Shown piece by piece: positions 1-7,709 of a stretch of 64,000 nt of DNA; the stretch's first letter is position 1, and the number at the start of each line of letters is the position of its first letter. Under the pieces are notes generated by a model, which saw only the letters and a list, made by a program, of their open reading frames with translations, ran no database searches and was not told the origin of the DNA. This stretch comes from Cytophagaceae bacterium. GTDB taxonomy: Bacteria; Bacteroidota; Bacteroidia; Cytophagales; Spirosomataceae. Where the stretch lies: positions 248,001 to 312,000 of the forward strand of contig JAIXWQ010000012.1 of NCBI GenBank assembly GCA_027491195.1, given 5' to 3'. The translations under genes were made by a program, and so were the position numbers.

Positions 1-695
1 GCTTTATGTGGGATGACTTAGCGAAAAGCTTAGAGGGTGAAGAGAAAAAAGAGGCTCAAATGATGCTTGACCTGATGACTACCGTAGCGAAAACCTATCC
101 AGCAGAGATGGGAACGCAGGCGGTGAATCAAGGCTTACAAGTATTAGGTGGTTATGGATACACCGAAGATTTCCCATTAGAGCAAATGGCACGTGACGTG
201 CGGATTATGTCGATCTATGAAGGAACGACCGGTATTCACGGCTTGACTTTATTAGGTCGCGGTATTCCAGCGAATAATGGAGCGGCTTTGCAGACTTTAG
301 GGAAATTAGTCTACGCAGACATTGCGGTGGCAAAAGGCCACGAAAGCATCGCGAAATACGCGGGAATGCTGGAGAAAGAATTAGAGAATTTGACTAAGGT
401 GACGATGCATAAATTAGGTTTCGCGATGAAAGGCGAAATCGAAGTTTTCTTGGCGGATTCTACGTTATATATGGAATTGTTCGGATTAATTACTGTCGCT
501 TGGCAGTGGTTAAAGCAAGGTCACGTGGCGGCGGCTGCCTTAGCAAAAGGTGGTTTGAGCTCAGAGGACGAAGCCTTCTACAAGGACAAGATTCATACGA
601 TGAAATTCTTCTACCACTATGAAGTGCCTAAGGCATTGGGCTTATCGACGCGTTTGATGGATGAAGAAGTTTTGACTATTTTTGATCACAAATAA
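1..695 (+). CDS. acyl-CoA dehydrogenase, C-terminal part (5' truncated by window)
   Basis: The gene is already open at the window edge; its true start lies upstream. The visible part is the C-terminal half of an acyl-CoA dehydrogenase, a flavoenzyme that makes the first alpha,beta double bond in fatty-acid beta-oxidation. The motif [19 protein letters not shown] is followed by [10 protein letters not shown], whose Glu (codon 219-221) aligns with the catalytic base of the family. After it comes about 150 residues of mostly helical sequence, as in the long, roughly 600-residue bacterial members with an extra C-terminal domain. The stop is 7 bases before the next gene's ATG. Family assignment is firm; chain-length preference cannot be read. 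Confidence 0.9.
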   Translation, partial: FMWDDLAKSLEGEEKKEAQMMLDLMTTVAKTYPAEMGTQAVNQGLQVLGGYGYTEDFPLEQMARDVRIMSIYEGTTGIHGLTLLGRGIPANNGAALQTLGKLVYADIAVAKGHESIAKYAGMLEKELENLTKVTMHKLGFAMKGEIEVFLADSTLYMELFGLITVAWQWLKQGHVAAAALAKGGLSSEDEAFYKDKIHTMKFFYHYEVPKALGLSTRLMDEEVLTIFDHK

Positions 696-702
696 GATTT
701 TT

Positions 703-2646
703 ATGTTTAAAAAACTGGTATTTATAGGGCTTACGGCCTTGATTTCGACAGCAGCGAATGCCCAAAGCAAGTATTCTGCTTACGAATTATTTCATCCCTT
801 ATGGAACTATGGACCTGTTTCCCCTGCGCGTTCAGCGGCGGGAGTTCCAGGACCTGGTTATTGGCAGAATTCGGCAGATTATAAGATTGCCGTTTCCTTA
901 GATGATGTAGCGAACAAAATCACAGGTGATGTGGAGATTACCTACAAGAATAATTCTCCAGACAAATTGCCTTTCTTATGGTTGCAATTAGACCAAAACA
1001 GCTTCAATACGCAATCTCGCGGAGGCAAGACGACGCCCATCAGTGGGGGACGTTTTGGGAATTTAGCTTTCGAGGGTGGCTATAAAATCGAGAGTGTAAC
1101 GATCGATGGCAAGCCGGCTAACTTCATTGTGGAGGATACGCGGATGCAGATTCGTTTAGCGTCTCCTTTAGCAGAAAAAGTAGGAACAGCTAAGATTAAA
1201 ATTGCCTATTCTTTCACTTCTCCAGAGAATGCTTCGGACAGAATGGGAATACAGCAAACGAAAAATGGTGCCATCTATACAGTGGCGCAGTGGTTTCCAC
1301 GCGTTTGCGTGTACGATGACATTGAAGGATGGAACGTATTGCCTTATTTAGGAGCAGGGGAGTTCTATTTAGAATATGGCAATTTCGAATATTCCATCAA
1401 TGCACCAGCGTCTCATATTGTCGTAGGTTCAGGGGAATTATTGAATCCAACAGAAGTATATACTGCTGATCAGGTGAAGAAATGGGCTGCTGCGGCGAAC
1501 TCAGAAACAACGGTCGTGATTCGTTCAGCGGCTGAGGTGACTGACCCGGCTTCTCGTCCGGCGAAAGATCGTTTAACTTGGAAATTTAAGTGCAACAATG
1601 CGCGTGACGTGGCTTTTGCTTCGTCTAAAGCTTTCATCTTAGATGCTTGCCGCATTAATTTGCCTAGTGGTAAAAAGTCATTGGCTGTTTCGGTTTATCC
1701 AGTTGAATCGGATGGCAAAGACGCTTGGGCTCGTTCTTCAGAATATGTAAAAGCATCGATTGAGCATTATTCGAATTGGTTGTACGAGTATTCGTATCCA
1801 GTAGCGACTAACGTAGCAGGTATCGTTTCTGGAATGGAATATCCAGGTATTATTTTCTGCGGTTACAAAGACAAGACGGCTTCTTTATGGGGTGTGACGG
1901 ATCATGAGTTTGGCCATAATTGGTTCCCAATGATTGTTGGTTCGAATGAGCGTAAGTTTGCTTGGATGGACGAAGGATTTAATACTTTCATCAACTTTTA
2001 TTCGACAGATGCCTTTAATAAGGGGGAATACAAGAACCAAAAATTTGACATGCACAAGCTTGCTCCTCGGATTTTTCGTGATAATGCAGACCCGATTATG
2101 TCGATTCCTGATGTCATCCAAACACGTAATTTAGGAATGGAAGCTTATGGAAAGCCGGGTTTTGGTTTACGTATCTTGCGTGAAAATATCCTAGGCGCGG
2201 ATCGTTTTGATTATGCATTTAAGAATTATATCGCCAAATGGGCCTTCAAACACCCAACCCCGATGGATTTCTTCCGCGCGATGGAAGATGGTGCAGGCGA
2301 GGATTTAGGCTGGTTCTGGAGAGCTTGGTTCTATGAGCTTTGGAGACTTGATCAATCCGTGAAAGATGTGGATTATGTAGAGCAAGATCCAGCTAAAGGA
2401 GCCGTGATCACAATCGAAAACTTAGACAAGATGGCGATGCCAGCAGTCGTGGAAGTTGAATTAACAAGTGGAGAAAAAGAGCGCTTCACGTTCCCAGTAG
2501 AAATCTGGCAGCGCGGTGCGACTTGGACATTCCGCACGTCAACCAAGCTTCCAATCAAGGCAGTGGTTATTGACCCAGATCATTCTTTCCCGGATATGGA
2601 TTCGAAGAATAATACATGGAAGCCGCTGAGTGTGCGGTCGAGATAA
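703..2646 (+). CDS. M1 family zinc aminopeptidase, secreted
   Basis: A 647-residue protein with an N-terminal signal peptide ([20 protein letters not shown]). It carries the gluzincin signature: HEFGH at about residues 401-405 and the third zinc ligand Glu 18 residues later (WMDEG, about E424). The GMEYPG motif near residue 377 corresponds to the GxMEN substrate-binding loop. It probably trims peptides in the periplasm or outside the cell. I chose ATG 703 over an in-frame TTG at 682, because 682 overlaps the upstream gene and would put seven polar residues before the signal peptide. A strong terminator follows. The substrate is unknown. Confidence 0.88.
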   Translation: MFKKLVFIGLTALISTAANAQSKYSAYELFHPLWNYGPVSPARSAAGVPGPGYWQNSADYKIAVSLDDVANKITGDVEITYKNNSPDKLPFLWLQLDQNSFNTQSRGGKTTPISGGRFGNLAFEGGYKIESVTIDGKPANFIVEDTRMQIRLASPLAEKVGTAKIKIAYSFTSPENASDRMGIQQTKNGAIYTVAQWFPRVCVYDDIEGWNVLPYLGAGEFYLEYGNFEYSINAPASHIVVGSGELLNPTEVYTADQVKKWAAAANSETTVVIRSAAEVTDPASRPAKDRLTWKFKCNNARDVAFASSKAFILDACRINLPSGKKSLAVSVYPVESDGKDAWARSSEYVKASIEHYSNWLYEYSYPVATNVAGIVSGMEYPGIIFCGYKDKTASLWGVTDHEFGHNWFPMIVGSNERKFAWMDEGFNTFINFYSTDAFNKGEYKNQKFDMHKLAPRIFRDNADPIMSIPDVIQTRNLGMEAYGKPGFGLRILRENILGADRFDYAFKNYIAKWAFKHPTPMDFFRAMEDGAGEDLGWFWRAWFYELWRLDQSVKDVDYVEQDPAKGAVITIENLDKMAMPAVVEVELTSGEKERFTFPVEIWQRGATWTFRTSTKLPIKAVVIDPDHSFPDMDSKNNTWKPLSVRSR

Positions 2647-2647
2647 T

Positions 2648-2682
2648 AAAAAAGCCCTTGCGAACTGCAAGGGCTTTTTTTA
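2648..2682 (+). terminator. intrinsic terminator after M1 peptidase gene
   Basis: An 11-12 bp stem (AAAAGCCCTTGC with GCAAGGGCTTTT, loop about 5 bases) is followed by a T run right after the stop codon at 2646. A-runs on the other side mean it could also work in the opposite direction. Confidence 0.88.
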
Positions 2683-2745
2683 TAAGTTTATTTGTAGGAT
2701 GTGGAGAAGATTATCATCAACTTGGTGACAACTAATCCACTAATT

Positions 2746-2865
2746 ATGAAAATTCTATTCCTACAATCGCTTTGGTTTGGAGAATTGATCTCCATTCTTG
2801 TTTATGTTGTTATTATTCTACTTTTGTTTCAAGTTATTCGTTGGCTTTATAGAAGGCTGAAATAA
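2746..2865 (+). CDS. small single-helix membrane protein, 39 aa (candidate)
   Basis: A short open frame from ATG 2746 to TAA 2865. After a short N-terminal stretch (MKILFLQSLWFGE) it encodes one hydrophobic segment of about 18 residues (LISILVYVVIILLLFQVI), then a basic tail RWLYRRLK. This is a positive-inside, single-pass layout. The stop directly abuts the stop of convergent tyrA at 2866. There is no Shine-Dalgarno site, which is normal here, and I recognise no family. It could be a chance ORF in the gap after the terminator, but the hydrophobic block plus basic end is more protein-like than expected by chance. Confidence 0.4.
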   Translation: MKILFLQSLWFGELISILVYVVIILLLFQVIRWLYRRLK

Positions 2866-3723
2866 CTAACCTTTTAATATCCTTCCAATATCATTCGCCT
2901 TACCTAACTCCTCCTTCAGCTTTTCGTAGCTGCCGGAAAGCATCAGGCCTTTGTATTTCAAGAGGGTATTGATATACTCATCGAGAACATCCAAAAGATT
3001 CTCCTGGTTCTGGTGGAAAATCTGGCTCCAGGTTTCTGGGGATGATTTTGCTAAACGGACGGTCGACTCGAAACCGGTGGAGGCTAATTCGAAAATGCGG
3101 GCTTCGTTCTTCTCTTTCTCTAATACCGTGTTCGCTAAGGCGAAGGAACAGATATGGGAGATGTGCGAGATATAGGCCGTGTGCATATCGTGTTCGATGG
3201 AACCCATGTAAATGAGGTTCATTTCTAAGCCGCTTTGGTAAAGATCTTCGATCAGTGTAACCGCAGCAGGATCGCTTAATTCTTTGTCGCAAATCACGCC
3301 ACGCTTTCCCACGAACAGGCCTTGAACGGCTGCTTCTGGTCCGGAGAATTCGGTTCCCGCCATTGGGTGTGTGGAAACGAACTGGCTGCGCTTAGGGTGG
3401 TTTTTTAAGGCCTCGTAAACGGGGCTTTTGGTAGAACCTACTTCAATGATCACTTGCCCAGGTTTTAAAGCATCCAATACCGAAGGAATTAGCGCTACCA
3501 AAAGGTCTACTGGAATCGCGCAGACAAAAACTTCGACTTGGTCGATGGCCTCTTGCCAGGTGGCGATGCGGTCTACGAGTCCTAAGGCTATTGCCTTTTT
3601 CTGGTGCTCGGGATTCGTGTCGATACCTACGATTTCAGAGGCCCATCCAGACTTTCTTAATCCTAAGGCAATAGAGCCACCGATTAATCCGATACCGATA
3701 ATGCCTACTTTATGAGATGCCAT
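2866..3723 (-). CDS. tyrA: prephenate dehydrogenase
   Basis: Converts prephenate to 4-hydroxyphenylpyruvate with NAD(P)+, the committed step to tyrosine. The 285-residue protein opens with a Rossmann motif (GIGLIGGS, residues 10-17). It has the active-site block STHPMAGTEFSGPE with the family's catalytic His, and the dimer-domain motif AYISHISH. There is no chorismate mutase domain and no C-terminal ACT domain, so it is monofunctional. ATG 3723 (MASHKVGIIG) is preferred; longer starts run 43 residues into the preceding gene. The start overlaps the end of the upstream aminotransferase gene by 14 bases, so the two are translationally linked. I infer control by the Tyr attenuator at 4891-5047. 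Confidence 0.92.
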   Translation of the reverse strand: MASHKVGIIGIGLIGGSIALGLRKSGWASEIVGIDTNPEHQKKAIALGLVDRIATWQEAIDQVEVFVCAIPVDLLVALIPSVLDALKPGQVIIEVGSTKSPVYEALKNHPKRSQFVSTHPMAGTEFSGPEAAVQGLFVGKRGVICDKELSDPAAVTLIEDLYQSGLEMNLIYMGSIEHDMHTAYISHISHICSFALANTVLEKEKNEARIFELASTGFESTVRLAKSSPETWSQIFHQNQENLLDVLDEYINTLLKYKGLMLSGSYEKLKEELGKANDIGRILKG

Positions 3724-4888
3724 TGCTATGATTTTTAATGCGATCGATTGCTTGTGAGAAAACGGATTCTTGGGCACAAAGAGAGATGCGGACGTAGCCG
3801 TCTCCTTGCGTCCCAAAGATTCCCCCCGGCGTAATAAACACCGCGTTTTCATCTAATATTTTATCTGAAAGTGCGTAGCCGGAGTCGAATGTTGCAGGGA
3901 TTTTGGCCCAAACAAACATCCCCGATTGTGCCGGATCATACACGCAATCTAGTAAGTCTAAGAGTTCGAAAACTAGTTTTTGGCGCGAACGGTAAATGCG
4001 ATTCTGATTCGCAAACCAGTCCGCATCCGCAGAAAGGGCCTTCACCGCAGCTTGCTGAAGCGGTAAGAACATCCCCGAGTCCATATTCGATTTGAATTTC
4101 AACACAGGCGCTAGGAATTCAGCTTTCCCAAAAGCCGCCCCAATTCTCCATCCCGCCATATTGTGGGACTTCGAAAGGGAATTCAATTCGATCGCCACGT
4201 CTTGCATGCCCGGAATTGAAAGCATGCTCAATGGCTGCTCGTTCAAGATAAAACTGTAGGGATTGTCATTCACTAAAAGAATCGAATTTCGAACAGCAAA
4301 ATCGCGCAACTCCACGAAGAATTCTTTCGTTGCCTGTGCACCCGTGGGCATGTGCGGGTAGTTTACCCACATAATTTTCACTTTCGAAAGATCTCGCTTT
4401 TCTAAGGCTTTCAAGTCTGGTAACCAGCCATTCGAAGCCGATAATTCATAGCTTTCAACCGTAGCACCTGCTAAAGAACAGGCCGCAGAATAGGTTGGGT
4501 AGCCCGGATTAGGAATCAGAGTTAAATCGCCTTTTTCTAAATAGGCCATGGCGATGTGCATGATGCCTTCTTTAGAACCGATAAGTGGTAAAATCTCAGA
4601 AGCCGGATTCACTGTTACGCCGTAATTTCGAAGGTAAAAAGCAGCGAATGCCTCGCGCAATGCAGGAATACCTTGGTAGCCTTGGTAGGCATGATTCGAA
4701 GGATTTGCTGCACTTTCTGTGAGCGCCGCGATCGTTTCAGCGGAAGGAGCTAAGTCTGGGGAGCCGATACCTAAGTTAATGATAGGTACACCGGATTCCT
4801 TCAAAGCCGCTATCTGCTTCAATTTTTTGGAGAAATAGTATTCCTCCACGCTGTTTAAGCGGCTCGCCGCTGTGATTTGTAAGCTCAT
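3710..4888 (-). CDS. class I/II PLP-dependent aminotransferase (aromatic/tyrosine pathway)
   Basis: A 392-residue fold-type I aminotransferase. Visible PLP-binding features are NPGYPTY (about 127-133), NYPHMPTG, DNPYSF and the Schiff-base Lys in NSLSKSHNMAGWRIG (about K240). The family includes aspartate-, aromatic- and LL-diaminopimelate-type enzymes. Its position directly before tyrA in one operon suggests that it transaminates 4-hydroxyphenylpyruvate (and perhaps phenylpyruvate). ATG 4888 is chosen because the in-frame TTG at 4930 would place the terminator hairpin inside the coding sequence. The leader upstream carries a Tyr-rich peptide and terminator, which supports the tyrosine assignment. 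The exact substrate is inferred. Confidence 0.85.
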   Translation of the reverse strand: MSLQITAASRLNSVEEYYFSKKLKQIAALKESGVPIINLGIGSPDLAPSAETIAALTESAANPSNHAYQGYQGIPALREAFAAFYLRNYGVTVNPASEILPLIGSKEGIMHIAMAYLEKGDLTLIPNPGYPTYSAACSLAGATVESYELSASNGWLPDLKALEKRDLSKVKIMWVNYPHMPTGAQATKEFFVELRDFAVRNSILLVNDNPYSFILNEQPLSMLSIPGMQDVAIELNSLSKSHNMAGWRIGAAFGKAEFLAPVLKFKSNMDSGMFLPLQQAAVKALSADADWFANQNRIYRSRQKLVFELLDLLDCVYDPAQSGMFVWAKIPATFDSGYALSDKILDENAVFITPGGIFGTQGDGYVRISLCAQESVFSQAIDRIKNHSNGIS

Positions 4889-4890
4889 AA

Positions 4891-4916
4891 AACAAAAAAC
4901 CGACGTAAAGTCGGCT
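4891..4916 (-). terminator. attenuator terminator upstream of the aminotransferase-tyrA operon
   Basis: Read on the minus strand: GCCGAC, loop TTTAC or similar, GTCGGT, then TTTTTTG. The stem has 5 GC-rich pairs plus one G-U pair, with a run of six T. It ends 2-3 bases before the ATG of the aminotransferase gene, so it lies between promoter and coding region. That is the place for an attenuator and not for the end of an upstream gene. Its 5' arm can instead pair with the bases just after the leader-peptide stop. Confidence 0.75.
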
Positions 4917-4946
4917 GATATAATTGACAAAAAACTATATAACCGA
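4911..4946 (-). promoter_or_regulatory. putative antiterminator pairing in tyr leader
   Basis: On the minus strand UCGGUU (4946-4941) begins at the first base after the leader-peptide stop codon. It is complementary (5 Watson-Crick pairs and one G-U) to AGCCGA (4916-4911), which contains the 5' arm of the terminator. A ribosome stalled at the Tyr codons would leave UCGGUU free and favour antitermination. A ribosome reaching the stop codon would cover it and let the terminator form. The pairing is seen in the sequence; the mechanism is inferred by analogy with known amino-acid attenuators. Confidence 0.6.
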
Positions 4947-5012
4947 TTAGGCAGCGTTGTAATAACCTGCGTAATAATATGCTGTTAAATAGTTGATTGC
5001 GTGTGAATTCAT
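4947..5012 (-). CDS. tyrosine-rich leader peptide (21 aa)
   Basis: A short frame from ATG 5012 to TAA 4947 encodes 21 residues, six of them tyrosine: Y8, the run Y12-Y14, and Y17-Y18 (C-terminal part LTAYYYAGYYNAA). A Tyr content of nearly 30% directly upstream of a tyrosine-biosynthesis operon is the hallmark of a regulatory leader peptide. The ATG lies only 4 bases after a perfect TAnnTTTG promoter element, so the mRNA may be leaderless or nearly so. The stop codon is followed at once by the antiterminator strand. The peptide probably has no function beyond sensing Tyr-tRNA supply. Confidence 0.75.
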   Translation of the reverse strand: MNSHAINYLTAYYYAGYYNAA

Positions 5013-5016
5013 ATTC

Positions 5017-5047
5017 CAAAGGTAGGGAAAATTTGCTTTTATGCAAA
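5017..5047 (-). promoter_or_regulatory. promoter of tyr leader (TTTG-N19-TACCTTTG)
   Basis: On the minus strand TTTG (5047-5044) and TACCTTTG (5024-5017) are 19 bases apart. This matches the Bacteroidota sigma-A promoter at both elements. The -33 part lies in the last codons of recX. It also overlaps an inverted repeat, ATTTGC-N6-GCAAAT (5031-5048), which could be a chance palindrome or an operator. Confidence 0.75.
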
Positions 5048-5491
5048 TAGAGGCTTCAAAAGCTCACGAACTAACGAAGATTCGTAGCCTTTCGAGAGCC
5101 CGTAGTTATAGCATTTTTGGTAGCGCTGAGGCGAGGTACCAGTTTTGATCTCGTCATACTTTTTCTGTAACAAGGTGCGGGCCTTCTCGATATAATCTTG
5201 ATCGTCGATTCCATCCCAGGCACCGGCTAATAAAGAAGCTGAGATGCCGCGCTTTCGTAATTCGTAATTGATTTTAGTGCGTCCCCAGCCTTTTTGGTTG
5301 AATTTAGAACGTACGAAGATATCGACAAAACGGGCTTCGTTCAGGTAGTTGTTTTCGCGGAGCCAGTTTAAATACTCAGAATAATCGGCCGAAGAAACCT
5401 CGAAAGTCTTCATCTTTTGTTCCAGTTCCTGCACGCATCTTTCCTGATAGGCGCAGTAGCGGGCCAGCTTTTGAAGAATTTCGCTATTCAT
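5039..5491 (-). CDS. recX: regulatory protein RecX
   Basis: A 150-residue, all-helical, charged protein with the RecX repeats. Typical blocks are LNWLRENNYLNEARFVDIFVR, split by helix turns, then GWGRTKINYELRKRGIS and the later AWDGIDDQDYIEKARTLLQKK. RecX proteins bind and modulate RecA filaments in recombination and the SOS response. Length is usual for the family. It starts 9 bases after the stop of hemA and so is probably co-transcribed with it. Its 3' end contains the -33 element of the downstream tyr promoter. recA is not in this window. Confidence 0.87.
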   Translation of the reverse strand: MNSEILQKLARYCAYQERCVQELEQKMKTFEVSSADYSEYLNWLRENNYLNEARFVDIFVRSKFNQKGWGRTKINYELRKRGISASLLAGAWDGIDDQDYIEKARTLLQKKYDEIKTGTSPQRYQKCYNYGLSKGYESSLVRELLKPLFA

Positions 5492-5500
5492 CAGGATAAA

Positions 5501-6775
5501 TTAAGATTCGATTTCTTCGAAACTCTCTAGGTTGAACAGATCGTTCAATACATCGACCATTTTGTCGGAATCCCCTCGCTTGCAAGCAGCTTTTAGGTGG
5601 ATGATGGGTTGCTTGATGATTTTTTGGACTAAACCAGCGGTGATTTTCTCCAGTTTTTCCGTCTCCTCTTTCGTCAACCCCTTCATATGGCGATTCAACT
5701 CCTCCTTGCGGATTTGTTCTAACGCATTTTTCAATTTGTTGATGGTAGGTGAAACCTCCATCTCTTTTGACCAATCATTAAAGCTAATTATACTCTCTTC
5801 GATGATGGTGCGCACGTCAGGAATCGAAGCTAAGCGAGTGGCCAAAGCCTCATCTGCACGCTCCTTCAACGTATCGATATTGTATAAAAGGACGCCATTA
5901 ATCTTCTCGATACCGTCTTCGATGCTACGTGGCACAGAAAGGTCGATGAAGTATTTAAAGGACAATAATTGCAATTTCTTGATCTCCGCCTGCGTAATAA
6001 TCGGGCTATCCGTGCGAACGGACGAGATAATGATGTCAGCGGCAGCAACTTCCTTCCACAAATCGGCGATAGGAGCGACTCTGAATAATTCTTTTCCAGC
6101 CGCGATTTTCTCCGCTTTCTCGATCGTACGGTTCATAATCGTGAACTCCGCAAAATCCTTTTCCTCCATATTCTTGCACACATCTAAACCGATTTCGCCT
6201 AATCCTAGGATTAAAACTTTCGGGTTTGGAAGGGCTTGAGAAAGTTCTTCGGCTAAAGCGACCGTGGCATAAGAAACGGACGCTGCTCCATCGCGGAACG
6301 AAGTTTCTTGTGCTACACGCTTGTTAGAGTAGAAAATGGTATGCATCAAACGGTGCAAATAGGGACCTGCCATATTTAAATCTGCCGCTTGTTGGTAGGC
6401 TTTCTTGATTTGATTCGGGATCTGTAAATCACCCACTACCTTGGATTGCAAACCGGTCGCCACTTCGAATAAATGACGCAGAGAATGCTCTGTTTCGTTC
6501 ATTTGCTTGAAATAGCCTAAGTATTCCGCTGTGTTCGTCAGGCCTTTTTCGATTAAGAAGGCTTTCGTTAAATCCGTCGAGATGTCGCGATCAGAAGTAT
6601 AATAGAACTCGGTGCGGTTGCAGGTAGAAACGATTAATAATTCATTCAGGCCAAAAAGATCCTTACACTTCACATAAAACCCTTTGCTTTCTTCCTCGTT
6701 CAACGCTAACATCTCGCGAATGGCGAGCGGCGCTGTACGGTGTGAAAGGCTGACGGATTTAAAAGGTAAAATCAT
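5501..6775 (-). CDS. hemA: glutamyl-tRNA reductase
   Basis: Catalyses the first step of the C5 route to heme, reducing Glu-tRNA to glutamate-1-semialdehyde with NADPH. The 424-residue protein shows the conserved N-terminal SLSHRTAP block and the active-site Cys in VSTCNRTEF (about C52). The NADPH-binding Rossmann motif LILGLGEIGLDV follows in the middle, then a helical C-terminal dimerisation domain. ATG 6775 (MILPFKSVSLSH) fits the family start; an upstream in-frame start adds 13 unrelated residues. It heads a hemA-recX pair. Other heme genes are not adjacent. Confidence 0.93.
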   Translation of the reverse strand: MILPFKSVSLSHRTAPLAIREMLALNEEESKGFYVKCKDLFGLNELLIVSTCNRTEFYYTSDRDISTDLTKAFLIEKGLTNTAEYLGYFKQMNETEHSLRHLFEVATGLQSKVVGDLQIPNQIKKAYQQAADLNMAGPYLHRLMHTIFYSNKRVAQETSFRDGAASVSYATVALAEELSQALPNPKVLILGLGEIGLDVCKNMEEKDFAEFTIMNRTIEKAEKIAAGKELFRVAPIADLWKEVAAADIIISSVRTDSPIITQAEIKKLQLLSFKYFIDLSVPRSIEDGIEKINGVLLYNIDTLKERADEALATRLASIPDVRTIIEESIISFNDWSKEMEVSPTINKLKNALEQIRKEELNRHMKGLTKEETEKLEKITAGLVQKIIKQPIIHLKAACKRGDSDKMVDVLNDLFNLESFEEIES

Positions 6776-6803
6776 TTCTGTCTTAAGCGTGATTATTAAT
6801 TCA

Positions 6804-6811
6804 CAAAAGTA
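6804..6811 (-). promoter_or_regulatory. -7 element (TACTTTTG) upstream of hemA
   Basis: A perfect TAnnTTTG match on the minus strand, 29 bases before the hemA ATG. No TTG lies at the expected distance upstream, so this is only a candidate promoter. Confidence 0.4.
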
Positions 6812-6884
6812 CAATGCAAAAGTTTAAAATGTATCTGTCTTTGAAAGAAAATCGTAATTTAGATGAAGAAAAAATAGCAAAAAG

Positions 6885-7709
6885 ATGCACTTCAAAAACA
6901 AGACCGTTTTTATCACGGGTGGATCCCGTGGGATCGGATTAGAGATTGCGAAAAAATTGGCTTCAGAGGGCGCAAACATCGTTATTGCGGCAAAAACCTC
7001 AGAGCCACATCCTAAATTACCAGGTACGATTCACACGGCGGCGGCAGAAATTGAGGCGGCTGGCGGAAAGGCTTTGGCCTGCATGGTCGACATTCGTGAC
7101 GAAAATCAGGTTTTAGCGGCGGTACAATTAGCGGTGGATACCTTCGGTGGTATCGACATTTTAATTAATAATGCTTCGGCGATTCAGCTCACAGGGACTC
7201 TAAGTACGGAGATGAAGAAATACGATTTAATGAATCAAGTGAACACGCGTGGGACCTATTTGTGTGCGCAGGCTTGTTTGCCTCATTTATTAAAGTCAGA
7301 AAATCCCCACGTGTTAACGCTTTCGCCACCTTTGAATGTGGAGGCGCGCTGGTTTGAAAATCACGTGGCCTATTCGATTGCGAAATTCGGAATGTCTTTG
7401 TGTACCCTGGGGATGGCGTCGGAATTTAAAGGGAAAGTGGCGTTTAATTCACTTTGGCCTAAAACGATTATTGCCACTGCTGCCATCGAATTTGCTGTAG
7501 GAAATGCGCAAATGATGCAATTAGGGCGTAAGGCCACGATTATGGCGGACGCTGCTTCGGCGATCTTACAGAAAGACGCAAAGACGGTGAGTGGTCATTT
7601 CTATATTGACGAGGACGTATTGCGTGCAGAAGGGGTGACGGATTTTACGGAATACCGCGTAAACCCGAATACACCTGAAAATCAATTATTGCCTGATTTT
7701 TTCATTTAA
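6885..7709 (+). CDS. short-chain dehydrogenase/reductase, HSDL2-like
   Basis: A 274-residue NAD(P)-dependent oxidoreductase. The cofactor motif is TGGSRGIG (residues 11-18), and the catalytic pair is YSIAK (YxxxK). Blocks such as IVIAAKTSEPHPKLPGTI, VNTRGTYL, SPPLN and LWPKT are very close to the SDR domain of eukaryotic hydroxysteroid dehydrogenase-like protein 2, a peroxisomal or lipid-linked enzyme. The SCP2 domain of the eukaryotic protein is absent. The substrate is unknown; lipid or acyl metabolism is a guess from family. The stop overlaps the start of the next gene by one base (TAATG). Confidence 0.87.
   Translation: MHFKNKTVFITGGSRGIGLEIAKKLASEGANIVIAAKTSEPHPKLPGTIHTAAAEIEAAGGKALACMVDIRDENQVLAAVQLAVDTFGGIDILINNASAIQLTGTLSTEMKKYDLMNQVNTRGTYLCAQACLPHLLKSENPHVLTLSPPLNVEARWFENHVAYSIAKFGMSLCTLGMASEFKGKVAFNSLWPKTIIATAAIEFAVGNAQMMQLGRKATIMADAASAILQKDAKTVSGHFYIDEDVLRAEGVTDFTEYRVNPNTPENQLLPDFFI

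Noticed and set aside
682-702. TTG start for the M1 peptidase upstream of ATG 703
   Set aside because: It lies inside the preceding coding region and puts seven polar residues in front of a clean signal peptide.
3724-3852. N-terminal extension of tyrA by 43 residues
   Set aside because: The extra part is read from within the aminotransferase gene in another frame and has no family similarity; MASHKVGIIG is a normal start.
4889-4930. TTG start of the aminotransferase gene at 4930
   Set aside because: It would translate the terminator hairpin and T run; ATG 4888 starts right where the conserved protein begins.
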